Assembly (NCBI RefSeq): GCF_009733595.1
Contig: NZ_WOFH01000012.1
Coordinates: forward strand, 296,298 to 360,297
Source: Actinomadura litoris
GTDB taxonomy: Bacteria > Actinomycetota > Actinomycetes > Streptosporangiales > Streptosporangiaceae
Reading direction: 5' to 3'
DNA length: 64,000 nucleotides
The translations under genes were made by a program, and so were the position numbers. A model generated the notes under the pieces. That model did no database searches. It saw only the letters and a program-made list of their open reading frames with translations, and was not told the DNA's origin. Below, piece by piece: positions 50,083 through 58,468 of this stretch (within the stretch, counting starts at the first letter, position 1; every line of letters starts with the position of its first letter).

Positions 50083-53000
50083 TCAGGACCGCCCTTCGGC
50101 GAGAAGTGCGAATGCCACCGGCTCAGGCGCGCCGTGCAGCGTGGTGACGAACGTCGCGACCGCCAGCTCGCCCGAGGCGAGGACGACCCAGCCGGGGCGC
50201 CGCGCCGCGCCGAGCGTCAGCGGGGCCGTCGCGGGCAGCCCGTTCTTGGCGAGGCACTCCATCGCCACCCACACGCGGGTGGCCGCGGCCTGCGGGTCCT
50301 CGCCGGTCTCCGCCGCGATCAGGTCGCACAGCACCCGGTGGCGGCCGAGGAGGGCGTCCCAGTCGGCGGCCGCGCGCGCGACGACCGGCTCCAGGTCGCA
50401 GGCGACCGGGCCGTCCGCGGTGACGGCCATGGTCAGGCCCGCGCCGTGCGAGCACGACACCGGACGCCCGCCGTCGATCTCGGGGCGCCCGTCCGCCCGG
50501 TGGCGCAGGGCGACGGTCCGGCCGAGCGCGCGGCCCAGCGCGACCGCCGTCCACTCCCGCCGTTCGCGGACGTCCGCCGGACGCGCGTGCGGCTCGACCG
50601 CGACCGCGACCGGACCGCCGAGCAGCTCCTCCGCGGTGCGTTCGAGGAAGGGGCCGAGCAGGGACGGCGCCCACGGCCCGGGGCCGTCGTGCTTGCGGAC
50701 GGCCTGGAGCCGCAGCCCCTCCCAGCGCTCGACGACCCGCCCGTCCGCGTTGCGGACGGCGACGTCGTAGACATAGCCGTCACCGTCCTGCGAGCGCTCG
50801 GTGGCGCAGTACCGGACCTGCTCCAGCCCCCGCAGCGCCTCGCCCGCCGGGTGGATCCGGTCGATCCCGGTCGGCAGCAGCGTCGCGTGCGGGACGCAGA
50901 CCTGGTTGCCGTGCATCAGCGCGTCCCGCATCCCGGGGTCGCCGAGCAGCAGCCGCTGGGGGAGGTAGGCCGCGAACCAGCCGCCCTCGCCCGCGACCGC
51001 CAGGTCGGCGTCGACCCGCCGCGCGGCGAGGTGGTGGTAGCGGCGCAGCCGGTGGAACCGCGCGCCCTGGAACAGCACGTCGCCGTAGAGGCTGCGGGCG
51101 GGGTCGATCGGCACCGCGGGCAGGCCGTCCCCGACCTGCTCGGGCGGGCCGTCCGGCGCGGCGGGGCCCGCGTAGCGCAGCCGGGCGTGGAAGTGGTCGG
51201 CGGCGAACCCCGTCTCGGCGCTGCGGATGACGACCTCGACGGTGTCCGCGCCGGTGACGACCGCCGCGACCCGGATCGCCGTGCTGCCCTCGGGCGGGAC
51301 GACGATCGGGCGCGGGAACCGGGCGTCCTCGATGAGCGGCGCCCCGGCGCGGCCGGTGACCGCCGCGGCGACCTGCGCCATCGCCTCCATGCCGAGCACG
51401 GCGGGCAGCAGCAGGTTGCCGTCGAGCAGGTGGTCGGCGAGGTAGGGGTCGGTGCCCGCGCTCAGCGTGGTCTCGGCGACCAGCTCGACGCCGTGGTAGC
51501 GGACGAGCGGCCGGTCCACGAACCGCAGCAGCGGCAGCTCGGGCTCGTCGTAGCGGACGGTGTCGATCGTCCCGGTGCGCCCGCTGATCACGACGGTGAC
51601 CGGCGCCTCCGGGTCGGCGAGCAGCCGCCGCATGATCTGGACGCCCTCGTCGGGGTGGATCGCGGTGATCCCGTCGCGGGCCAGCTCCTCGACCACCGAC
51701 AGCCGCTCGCCCATCCCGACGCCCGACCAGACCGACCACTCCATGCACAGGCAGCGGCAGTCCGGGTGGCGCCCGGCGAACTCCTCGGTGAACGCCGCGA
51801 GCCACTCGTTGGCGGTCGCGTAGTGGGCCTCGCCGCGCAGCCCCGCCCGGCCGATGATGCTGCCGAAGGTGACCAGCAGCTTCAGCCCGCCGGTGTCGAG
51901 CGCGTCGAGCACCGTCGCCAGGCCGCCGATCTTGGGCGCGAACGTCCGCGCCAGCTCGGCGGTGTCGAGTCCGGCCAGGGACGCGGGCTCGTTGCGGCCC
52001 GCGCCGTGCAGCACGGCCGTCACCGGCCCGAGCGCCGCCGTCGTCTCCTCCACCGCGCGGCGGACCTGCTCCGCGTCGGTCACGTCGGCGCGCGCGTACC
52101 GGACGGTGACGCCGCGCTCCTCCATCCGCCGCAGGTTCTCGGCCAGCTCCTCGTCGCGCTCCGGGTCGGAGCGTCCGAGGACGGCGAGCCGGGCGCCGCC
52201 GTCGAGCGCCATCGTCAGCGCGCACTCGGCGGTGATGCCCTTGCCGCCCCCGGTCACGAGGATCACGTCGTCCGGCCCGAGCGGCTCCCGGCGCGCGGCC
52301 GGTTCGACCGGCAGCACCCGCAGCGTCGGCACGCGCCGCGCCCCGGCGGCGTCGTAGTGGGCCTCGCTGAACCCGGTGGTCGCCGCGACCTCGTCCAGCA
52401 CCCAGCCGATGGCCTCGGGCGTGTCCGGGACGTGCGCGATCGTCACCCTGAGCTGCGGCGCCTCCTGCCGCAGCGTCCTGACCATGCCCGCCGCGCCCCG
52501 GTCGCCGTGCTGGACGAGCACGAACCGCTGACCGGAGGGCGCCGTCGCCGCCGCCTTGACCGCGTCCAGAACCGGGCCGAGTGACGCCTCCGCGACGTCC
52601 GCCGGGACGCACACCAGGACACCGGACCCGACGCCGCCGCTCTCCAGGGCGTCGCGCAGCGGCCTCGCCAGCTCCGAACCGGCGCCGGTGAGGCTCCACC
52701 CGCCGTTCCCCTCGTCGCGGGGCGCGGCGGCCACCGGGATCTCGTCGCGGTCGACGGCGTAGGCCCGCGCCCAGGACGCGGCGCCCTCCACCACCGGCTC
52801 GGGCCGCTGCCCGCCGCGCCCGTCGGCGAGCGCGTCCAGCACCTCGGCCAGCTCGCGGATCGTGGCGTTGGCGAAGTTGGTCGGCGCCTGCGCGACCGAC
52901 AGGCCGAGCGCCTGCGCCGCCTGGTTGAGCACCTGGCCGACGGAGATCGAGCTGAGGTGCAGGCTGTCGAGGAGCTGGCTGTCCTCGTGGACCATCTCCA

Positions 53001-55917
53001 GCGGCAGCTCGGCGCGCTCGGCCGCGAGCCTGCGCAGCAGCTCCACGCTGGAGGCCGCCTCGGACGCGCCCACGGCCGCGGTCTCGGACGCGGCCGGCGG
53101 CGCCTCCGGCCTGACCTCCGCGCCGATCGCCGACTCCGGGGCCTGCTCGCACGGGCTGGCGAAGAAGGAGAACCCGGCGCCGATCTCCAGCGGACGGGTG
53201 AAGCGGCCGCGGAACAGCGCGTCGTGCCGGACGGGCGCGCCCGCGACGAACGCGGCGGCCGCGACCCGCAGCAGCCCGGCCAGCGACTCGTCGTCGGTGT
53301 CCAGCGCGACGGCGGGGACGTCGGCGATGTCCTGGGTCAGGCCGCTCAGCACCCGCCCGGGGCCGACCTCGATGAACAGGTCGGTCTCCTTCGCGGCGAG
53401 CTGGAGCGCCTGCGCGAACAGCACCGGACGGGTGATCTGCTCGCGCAGCAGCCCGTTCACGTCGGTGCCGGGCGGCAGCGCCTCCCCGGTCACCGTGGAC
53501 ACGACCCGGCGCCCGACATCGCTGAAATGTTCGTCTGTGAGCTTGTTGACGAACGCATCAGCGGCCGGAGCGACGAGCGGCGAGTGGAACGCGTGCGAGA
53601 CCGCCAGTGCCGTCGAGCCGATCCCGGCGGCGGCGGCGCGCTCCCGCACGGCCTCGACCGCCGCGACCGGGCCCGCCACCACCGTCTGCGCGGGGCCGTT
53701 GAACCCCGCGATGACCACCTCGGTGCGGTCCAGGAGGCCCGCGACGATCTCGGATGACGCGGCGATCCCCGCCATCGTCCCCGACGCGCTGTGCTCGGTC
53801 ATCGTCCGCCCGCGCGTCGCCGCCACCTTCAGCAGCGTCGGCTCGTCCATGACCTCGGCCCAGTGCAGCGCGGAGATCTCGCCGAGGCTGTGGCCGACGG
53901 CGACGCCCGCCTCCAGCCCGAGCAGCGCCATCGCCCGCAGCCCCGCCATCGAGCCGGTGACGATGCGGGGCTGCGCGAGCGCCGTCGCCGTCATGTCGCC
54001 GGTGCCGGGCAGCGCCGCCCGGTCGTAGACCTGCGCGACCTCGGGGAAGCGCCGCCGCAGCGCGCCGCCGCTGGTGCCGCGGCCCGACCCCTGGCCGGGG
54101 AACAGGTAGCCGATCCTCGGCGCCTTGGCCGCGTGGCCGAGGAACGCGCGGCCGTCGGGGGCGAGGACGCTGGTCGTCCCCGCGTCCACGGCCTCGACGA
54201 GCCCCCGCAGCCGCCGCTCGGCCTCGTCCGGCGAGGACACCACGACGGCGGCCCGGTAGGGGAGGCCCTGGAGGGACCGCTGCGCGGTGGCCGCGAGGTC
54301 GCCGAGCTGCGCGTAGGACAGCGCGGGCACCCAGTCGGCGAGTTCGGCGAGGCGCTCGCGGAGCTTCGGCCAGGACGCCGCGTCCAGCAGGATCAGCTCC
54401 GCGTCCTGCACGGACGACGCGAGCGGCTCGGCGGCGGGGAACGCCGGGGTCCGGGGGCCGGTGCCCTCCAGGACGATGTGGCTGTTGATCCCGCCGAAGC
54501 CCATCGCGGTGACGCCGGCGCGGACGGCCGCGTCCCGCGGCCAGGACTCGGCCTTGCGCAGCGCCCGCAGCCCCGAGCCCTCCTCGGTGATCACCGGGTG
54601 GGGGTCGAAGCAGCCGACGGTGGGCGGCAGCACCTGGTGGTGCAGCGCCATGACCGCCTTGATCAGCCCGGCCACGCCCGCCGCCGCCTTGGTGTGCCCG
54701 ATCATGCCCTTGACCGTGCCGATCACGGCGGACGGCGCCGCCGGGTCGGCCGCGACCCGGGCCTGCGACAGCGCGGACAGCTCGGTCGCGTCGCCGACCG
54801 CCGTGCCGGTGCCGTGCCCCTCGAACAGCGGGACGGTCTCGATCCCGAACCCGGCGCGCTCGTAGGCGCGCCGCAGCGCCAGCCGGTAGCCGCTGACCTC
54901 GGGACGGGTGATGCTGCCCTTCCCGTCGGAGGAGATGCCCCACCCGGCGATCCGGGCGTAGGGGCGGCGGCCCAGCGCGGCGGCGTCCTCCTCGCGCATC
55001 AGCACGACCATGCCGCAGCCCTCGCCGGGCCAGAACCCGTTGGACCCCTGGTCGTAGACGCGCATCTCGCCGCGGGCGAGCGCGCCGGTCTTGGCGAACC
55101 CGATGATCTCGAACGGGTCGATCGACAGGTCCACGCCGCCCGCGACCGCGACGTCGAGCTCGCCGTCCACCAGCGCGCGGCACGCCGTCGTCACCGACAG
55201 CAGCGACGACGAGCAGGCGCCGTCGACGGTGTACCCGCCGCCCTTGAAGTCGAAGAAGTTGCAGACCCGCCCGGCGATCGTGTTCGACAGCCCGCCCGCG
55301 AGCGTGTCCTCGTCGATCGCGGGGAACGGCGCCTTGTAGCGCCCCTCGACCTCGCGCAGGAACTCCCCGATCCGCTCGTCCGGCCAGCCCTCGCCCGACA
55401 GCGCGTCGGCGAGCGTCCGCCGGACATAGGGCCAGCGCAGCCGCATCGTGTTGGCCCTGGTGAACTCCCCGGTCAGGGTGTTGCCGACGACGACGCCGGT
55501 CCGCTCGCGCGGCAGCCCCTCGCCCTCGGGGAACCCGGCGTCGGCGAGCGCGCGGGTCGCGGTGTCGAGCGCGAGCCAGTGCGTCAGGTCCGTCGACCGG
55601 TACGTGCTCCCGGCGATCTTGTAGCCGATCCGGTCGAACTCATAGCCCTCGATGACCGCGGCCATCCGGGCGTAGAACCGGTCGGGGGCGGCGGGGTCGG
55701 CGTCCCAGTAGTCCTCCAGCCGCATGCGCTCGTCGGGCAGCTGGCGGAACGCCCGCCGCCCGGCGACGGCGTTCTCCCACAGCTCCTCCGGCGAGGCGGC
55801 GTCGGGATAGCGGCACGCCATCCCGACGACCGCGACACCCGTGCTCCGGCCGCCCGTGTTCGTCTCGCCCGTGATCGTCTCGCCCGTGTTCGTCCCGGCG
55901 GCCTTCGTCTCCGTCAT
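50083..55917 (-). CDS. pksE: Enediyne polyketide synthase (PKSE): KS-AT-ACP-KR-DH-PPTase
   Basis: 1944 residues, the normal enediyne PKS length. KS 25-485 (Cys235 in GACSSS, His368, His408); AT about 600-890 (GHSLGE, Ser677); ACP about 955-1035 (LLDSLHLSS, Ser985); KR about 1215-1400 (GGGKG at 1223, Ser1353, Tyr1366); DH about 1475-1745 (HLLDGNLLLP, His1496); C-terminal phosphopantetheinyl transferase about 1800-1944 (CDLEPV and WVAMECLAK). This self-phosphopantetheinylating iterative PKS builds the polyene precursor of the enediyne core. ATG at 55917 overlaps the UnbL stop. The N-terminus has an imperfect 15-base repeat encoding a Thr-Gly-Glu-rich stretch. Confidence 0.97.
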   Translation of the reverse strand: MTETKAAGTNTGETITGETNTGGRSTGVAVVGMACRYPDAASPEELWENAVAGRRAFRQLPDERMRLEDYWDADPAAPDRFYARMAAVIEGYEFDRIGYKIAGSTYRSTDLTHWLALDTATRALADAGFPEGEGLPRERTGVVVGNTLTGEFTRANTMRLRWPYVRRTLADALSGEGWPDERIGEFLREVEGRYKAPFPAIDEDTLAGGLSNTIAGRVCNFFDFKGGGYTVDGACSSSLLSVTTACRALVDGELDVAVAGGVDLSIDPFEIIGFAKTGALARGEMRVYDQGSNGFWPGEGCGMVVLMREEDAAALGRRPYARIAGWGISSDGKGSITRPEVSGYRLALRRAYERAGFGIETVPLFEGHGTGTAVGDATELSALSQARVAADPAAPSAVIGTVKGMIGHTKAAAGVAGLIKAVMALHHQVLPPTVGCFDPHPVITEEGSGLRALRKAESWPRDAAVRAGVTAMGFGGINSHIVLEGTGPRTPAFPAAEPLASSVQDAELILLDAASWPKLRERLAELADWVPALSYAQLGDLAATAQRSLQGLPYRAAVVVSSPDEAERRLRGLVEAVDAGTTSVLAPDGRAFLGHAAKAPRIGYLFPGQGSGRGTSGGALRRRFPEVAQVYDRAALPGTGDMTATALAQPRIVTGSMAGLRAMALLGLEAGVAVGHSLGEISALHWAEVMDEPTLLKVAATRGRTMTEHSASGTMAGIAASSEIVAGLLDRTEVVIAGFNGPAQTVVAGPVAAVEAVRERAAAAGIGSTALAVSHAFHSPLVAPAADAFVNKLTDEHFSDVGRRVVSTVTGEALPPGTDVNGLLREQITRPVLFAQALQLAAKETDLFIEVGPGRVLSGLTQDIADVPAVALDTDDESLAGLLRVAAAAFVAGAPVRHDALFRGRFTRPLEIGAGFSFFASPCEQAPESAIGAEVRPEAPPAASETAAVGASEAASSVELLRRLAAERAELPLEMVHEDSQLLDSLHLSSISVGQVLNQAAQALGLSVAQAPTNFANATIRELAEVLDALADGRGGQRPEPVVEGAASWARAYAVDRDEIPVAAAPRDEGNGGWSLTGAGSELARPLRDALESGGVGSGVLVCVPADVAEASLGPVLDAVKAAATAPSGQRFVLVQHGDRGAAGMVRTLRQEAPQLRVTIAHVPDTPEAIGWVLDEVAATTGFSEAHYDAAGARRVPTLRVLPVEPAARREPLGPDDVILVTGGGKGITAECALTMALDGGARLAVLGRSDPERDEELAENLRRMEERGVTVRYARADVTDAEQVRRAVEETTAALGPVTAVLHGAGRNEPASLAGLDTAELARTFAPKIGGLATVLDALDTGGLKLLVTFGSIIGRAGLRGEAHYATANEWLAAFTEEFAGRHPDCRCLCMEWSVWSGVGMGERLSVVEELARDGITAIHPDEGVQIMRRLLADPEAPVTVVISGRTGTIDTVRYDEPELPLLRFVDRPLVRYHGVELVAETTLSAGTDPYLADHLLDGNLLLPAVLGMEAMAQVAAAVTGRAGAPLIEDARFPRPIVVPPEGSTAIRVAAVVTGADTVEVVIRSAETGFAADHFHARLRYAGPAAPDGPPEQVGDGLPAVPIDPARSLYGDVLFQGARFHRLRRYHHLAARRVDADLAVAGEGGWFAAYLPQRLLLGDPGMRDALMHGNQVCVPHATLLPTGIDRIHPAGEALRGLEQVRYCATERSQDGDGYVYDVAVRNADGRVVERWEGLRLQAVRKHDGPGPWAPSLLGPFLERTAEELLGGPVAVAVEPHARPADVRERREWTAVALGRALGRTVALRHRADGRPEIDGGRPVSCSHGAGLTMAVTADGPVACDLEPVVARAAADWDALLGRHRVLCDLIAAETGEDPQAAATRVWVAMECLAKNGLPATAPLTLGAARRPGWVVLASGELAVATFVTTLHGAPEPVAFALLAEGRS

Positions 55918-56897
55918 CGCACACCCCCACGCGCCACCAGGCCGAGCGCGATGTCGCGGCGCCACCGCTCGAAGGCGGGCATCTCGCCGTCACCCGCGTC
56001 GGCCGCGGCCTTCCTCGTGTCGTCGCAGATCTGGGCCGCCTCCTCCGGTGACACCCCGCACAGCACCCCGGTGCCGACGGCGGTGTGCTCCACCGAGAGG
56101 CCGGCGCGCAGCCGCGCCTTCGCCGCGAACGCCGACCCCTGGGCGACGTTGACGCGGTAGGGCCCGGCGCGCCGCGCGAACTCGCGCAGCTCCTGCTCCC
56201 GCGAGCCGCCCGCGTAGGTCGCCGCGAGGCCCGCGCCCGCCCACAGGTCGGCCTGCCGCGACTCGGCGAACCCGTCGATCAGGTCGCACACCACCCGGAC
56301 GTCGGTGCCGCCCACGAACCACAGCGCCCGCCCGATGCCCTGGTCGATCGCGTGCCGGGCGTACCCGTGCGGGTCGTCGGCGGGCCAGGGGAACCCGGGC
56401 TCCTCGTGGTGCTGGTGGACGTAGCGGTCCGTCTTGAAGTAGGCCTGGTGGAAGCCGTAGCCGTCCAGCGCGAGCCAGCGCAGCACCGGGTCCGGAAGCG
56501 AGATCTTCGACCAGCGGAACCGGGGCACGCGGGCCATCGCCCAGCCGGCGCCGATGTAGGCCATGTAGATGTGGGCGTTGCCGCGTCCCGCGAGGAACCC
56601 CGCGAGCCGGCGGCTGCCGCCGCCCGGGAGCGCGTCCAGGACGGTCAGGCCCATCGCGGCGCCCTCGTAGGCGAAACCGCGGAACCGCACCGGCACCTCC
56701 TCCAGCCGCTCCTCGGCCTCGGCGACGGTGCGCGCCTCGACCGCGTGGCCGTATCCCGTGAGGAAGCTCGCCCCGACGTTCTCCAGCAGATCCCGGGACT
56801 CCGCGTCTTTCTCATGGAATCCGCGGGTGCGCAGCTTGGTCTCCGAGACGTTCGGGGTGAGAACGCGACGTCTGAGTGACCGCAGGTTACCCGCCAA
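55914..56897 (-). CDS. unbL: Enediyne biosynthesis protein UnbL (DUF1702), copy 2
   Basis: 327 residues of the DUF1702 family. Landmarks: RGFAYEGAAMGLTVLDA, LALDGYGFHQAYF, DQGIGRALWFVGG and ADLWAGAGLAATYAGG. The TTG at 56897 is the likely start, six bases after GGGAGG. It is the first gene of the PKSE operon and ends in ATGA overlap with the PKS. It has an extra N-terminal segment (about residues 28-65) compared with copy 1, so the two are diverged paralogues rather than a recent duplication. Reaction unknown. Confidence 0.92.
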   Translation of the reverse strand: MAGNLRSLRRRVLTPNVSETKLRTRGFHEKDAESRDLLENVGASFLTGYGHAVEARTVAEAEERLEEVPVRFRGFAYEGAAMGLTVLDALPGGGSRRLAGFLAGRGNAHIYMAYIGAGWAMARVPRFRWSKISLPDPVLRWLALDGYGFHQAYFKTDRYVHQHHEEPGFPWPADDPHGYARHAIDQGIGRALWFVGGTDVRVVCDLIDGFAESRQADLWAGAGLAATYAGGSREQELREFARRAGPYRVNVAQGSAFAAKARLRAGLSVEHTAVGTGVLCGVSPEEAAQICDDTRKAAADAGDGEMPAFERWRRDIALGLVARGGVR

Positions 56898-57043
56898 TTT
56901 GTCCTCCCGGTTCCACCGAGTGTGGTGCGTCAGCGCAATTAAGGGTCATCGTTTCCGGCGGGCGCGGGCGGCGCCAACTTCCAGCGTGCTACCGGCTCGC
57001 CCGGTCATTTCCGCGGCCCGCAGCGCGCGTCCGGAGAAAGGCG
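56898..57043 (-). promoter_or_regulatory. Promoter region of the PKSE operon
   Basis: 146 bases between a strong terminator and the TTG of UnbL. A TTGGCG and a later AACGAT on the minus strand, about 17 bases apart, are a weak -35/-10 candidate. An AT-rich CTTAATTG lies close to the start codon. Confidence 0.35.
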
Positions 57044-57081
57044 CCGGCGGCCGGTGGTGGATGTTCACCACCGGCCGCCGG
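57044..57081 (-). terminator. Terminator insulating the PKSE operon
   Basis: CCGGCGGCCGGTGGTG (57044-57059) pairs perfectly with CACCACCGGCCGCCGG (57066-57081) around GATGTT. It stops transcription from the small upstream gene and isolates the warhead operon. Confidence 0.85.
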
Positions 57082-57115
57082 AAACGCCCCGCGTCAGTGT
57101 TGCGTCACTGCCGCG

Positions 57116-57250
57116 TCAGTGCCGCGCCTGCCGCCGGCGCGCCTGGTAGGCCGCCGTCAGACCGCCGAGCACGAGCAGGATCAGCACCGCGCGGCGGCGC
57201 CGCTTGGTGGTCTTCGTGGTGGACGAGGCGTCGGAGAGCGCAGCGCTCAT
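57116..57250 (-). CDS. Small single-pass membrane protein
   Basis: 44 residues starting MSAALSDASSTTKTTKRRRR, then one membrane helix (AVLILLVLGGLTAAY) and an Arg-rich end. A GAAGGGA lies about 10 bases before the ATG. Too short for family assignment; it looks like the small membrane peptides often found beside actinobacterial operons. It is followed by a strong terminator and precedes the warhead operon on the same strand. Confidence 0.5.
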   Translation of the reverse strand: MSAALSDASSTTKTTKRRRRAVLILLVLGGLTAAYQARRRQARH

Positions 57251-57419
57251 GGCGATCGGTCCCTTCTCGGATGCGGCGCACGGAATCGGGCACGACGAAG
57301 CAGTTGTGACCCGCTCTGGATTCCGCCGCCGCACTTTGGTGACAATCTGCGACGAGCCTAATCAGCGGGGCGCCGCCGCGGCCCACTCTCATAGTGCGGA
57401 GCAGGTGGTGAGAAGGGTG

Positions 57420-58265
57420 TCATTCGGCGCCGAACACGGCGGTGGCGAGCGTGTCGGCGAACGCGTGCGGCTGCGTCACGTAACCGAGGTGCCCGCCAGG
57501 GAAGTCCACCACCTCAAGGCCCAACCGCTCGGCCAGCGCGACATTGGGGCGGTAGTTGACGTCCTCGCGCGAAGCGGTGCCCCCGGCCAGGACGAGGCGG
57601 TCGGCGACCGGCCGCAGCGCCTCCACGTCCAGCGTGTAGTTGGGATAGCTGCGCAGCTCGTGCTCGAACCAGAAGACCTGGTTCACGCGGAGCCGGTCCA
57701 GCATTTCCTTGAGCTTGTCGGGCGGCAGTTCCATGCCCTTCGGCGGACGGGTCTCGCCGAGCCCCATCCGGTCCTTGAAGAGGGTCTTCGCCTCGTCCAC
57801 GCCCGAGTTCCGGTAAAGGTCGTACAGCTCGTCGTAGAAGGCGGTCAGCTCGTCGGCGTCGGGGAGGAGGCTGGTCAGCGGCGGTTCGTGCGACACGAGC
57901 GTCCGCACCCGGTCCGGATACCGCGCGAGCAGCGCGAGCCCGGTGATGGCGCCCGAGCAGGTGCCGAGCACGTGCGCGGGCCCGCCGACGAGATGGTCGA
58001 TCAGGGCGCGGGCGTCCCGCGCGTCCACCTCGACGCGCTCCCCGTCGGGCACGTCCTCGTGCTGCGGGCTGCGGGAGAAGCCGCGCCGGTCGTAGGTGAT
58101 GACCGTGCAGCGCTCGGCGAGAAGGTCGGCCATGGGCCCGAACGGGGCCGCGTCGCCGTTCCCCGTCGAGATCACCAGAAGGGCCGGCCCGGCGCCCCTG
58201 ACTTCGTAGTAAAGATGGGCGCCGGTAACGCCCAGCATGCCGCTGGTAGGAGTGTGCGTGCGCAC
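57420..58265 (-). CDS. Alpha/beta hydrolase with Cys nucleophile position
   Basis: 281 residues of the alpha/beta-hydrolase fold: oxyanion region VISTGNGDA, TYDRRGFSRS, and the nucleophile elbow GTCSGAI, where Cys103 replaces the usual Ser of GxSxG. A late PGGHLGYVTQP supplies the catalytic His. Cys nucleophiles occur in dienelactone hydrolases; otherwise it may be a non-hydrolytic or acyltransferase variant. GTG start. It is divergent from the desulfurase gene. Epoxide hydrolases of nine-membered enediyne clusters are larger and different, so this is not SgcF-like by sequence pattern. Confidence 0.8.
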   Translation of the reverse strand: MRTHTPTSGMLGVTGAHLYYEVRGAGPALLVISTGNGDAAPFGPMADLLAERCTVITYDRRGFSRSPQHEDVPDGERVEVDARDARALIDHLVGGPAHVLGTCSGAITGLALLARYPDRVRTLVSHEPPLTSLLPDADELTAFYDELYDLYRNSGVDEAKTLFKDRMGLGETRPPKGMELPPDKLKEMLDRLRVNQVFWFEHELRSYPNYTLDVEALRPVADRLVLAGGTASREDVNYRPNVALAERLGLEVVDFPGGHLGYVTQPHAFADTLATAVFGAE

Positions 58266-58468
58266 GTCAGCCCGCCCTTCCTGAGGGATTCAGTCGCAGG
58301 GTAAAGGCGGGGGGCACCGCCCCGGCATCTTCGGATGTGCCGCGTCGAGCGGGGTTTTCGGCGCCATATCGAGCAGGGCATTCGCGGAGATGCCGCGCGC
58401 CCGGCGCCGTGGAAACGTTCGATCACGGGCGCCACACCGTGGCCCCCCTCTTTCATTGCGAGGACTTC

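Noticed and set aside
57420..58265. Epoxide hydrolase of the SgcF/NcsF type
   Set aside because: The elbow is GTCSG rather than the Asp nucleophile pattern of epoxide hydrolases, and the protein is shorter than that family.
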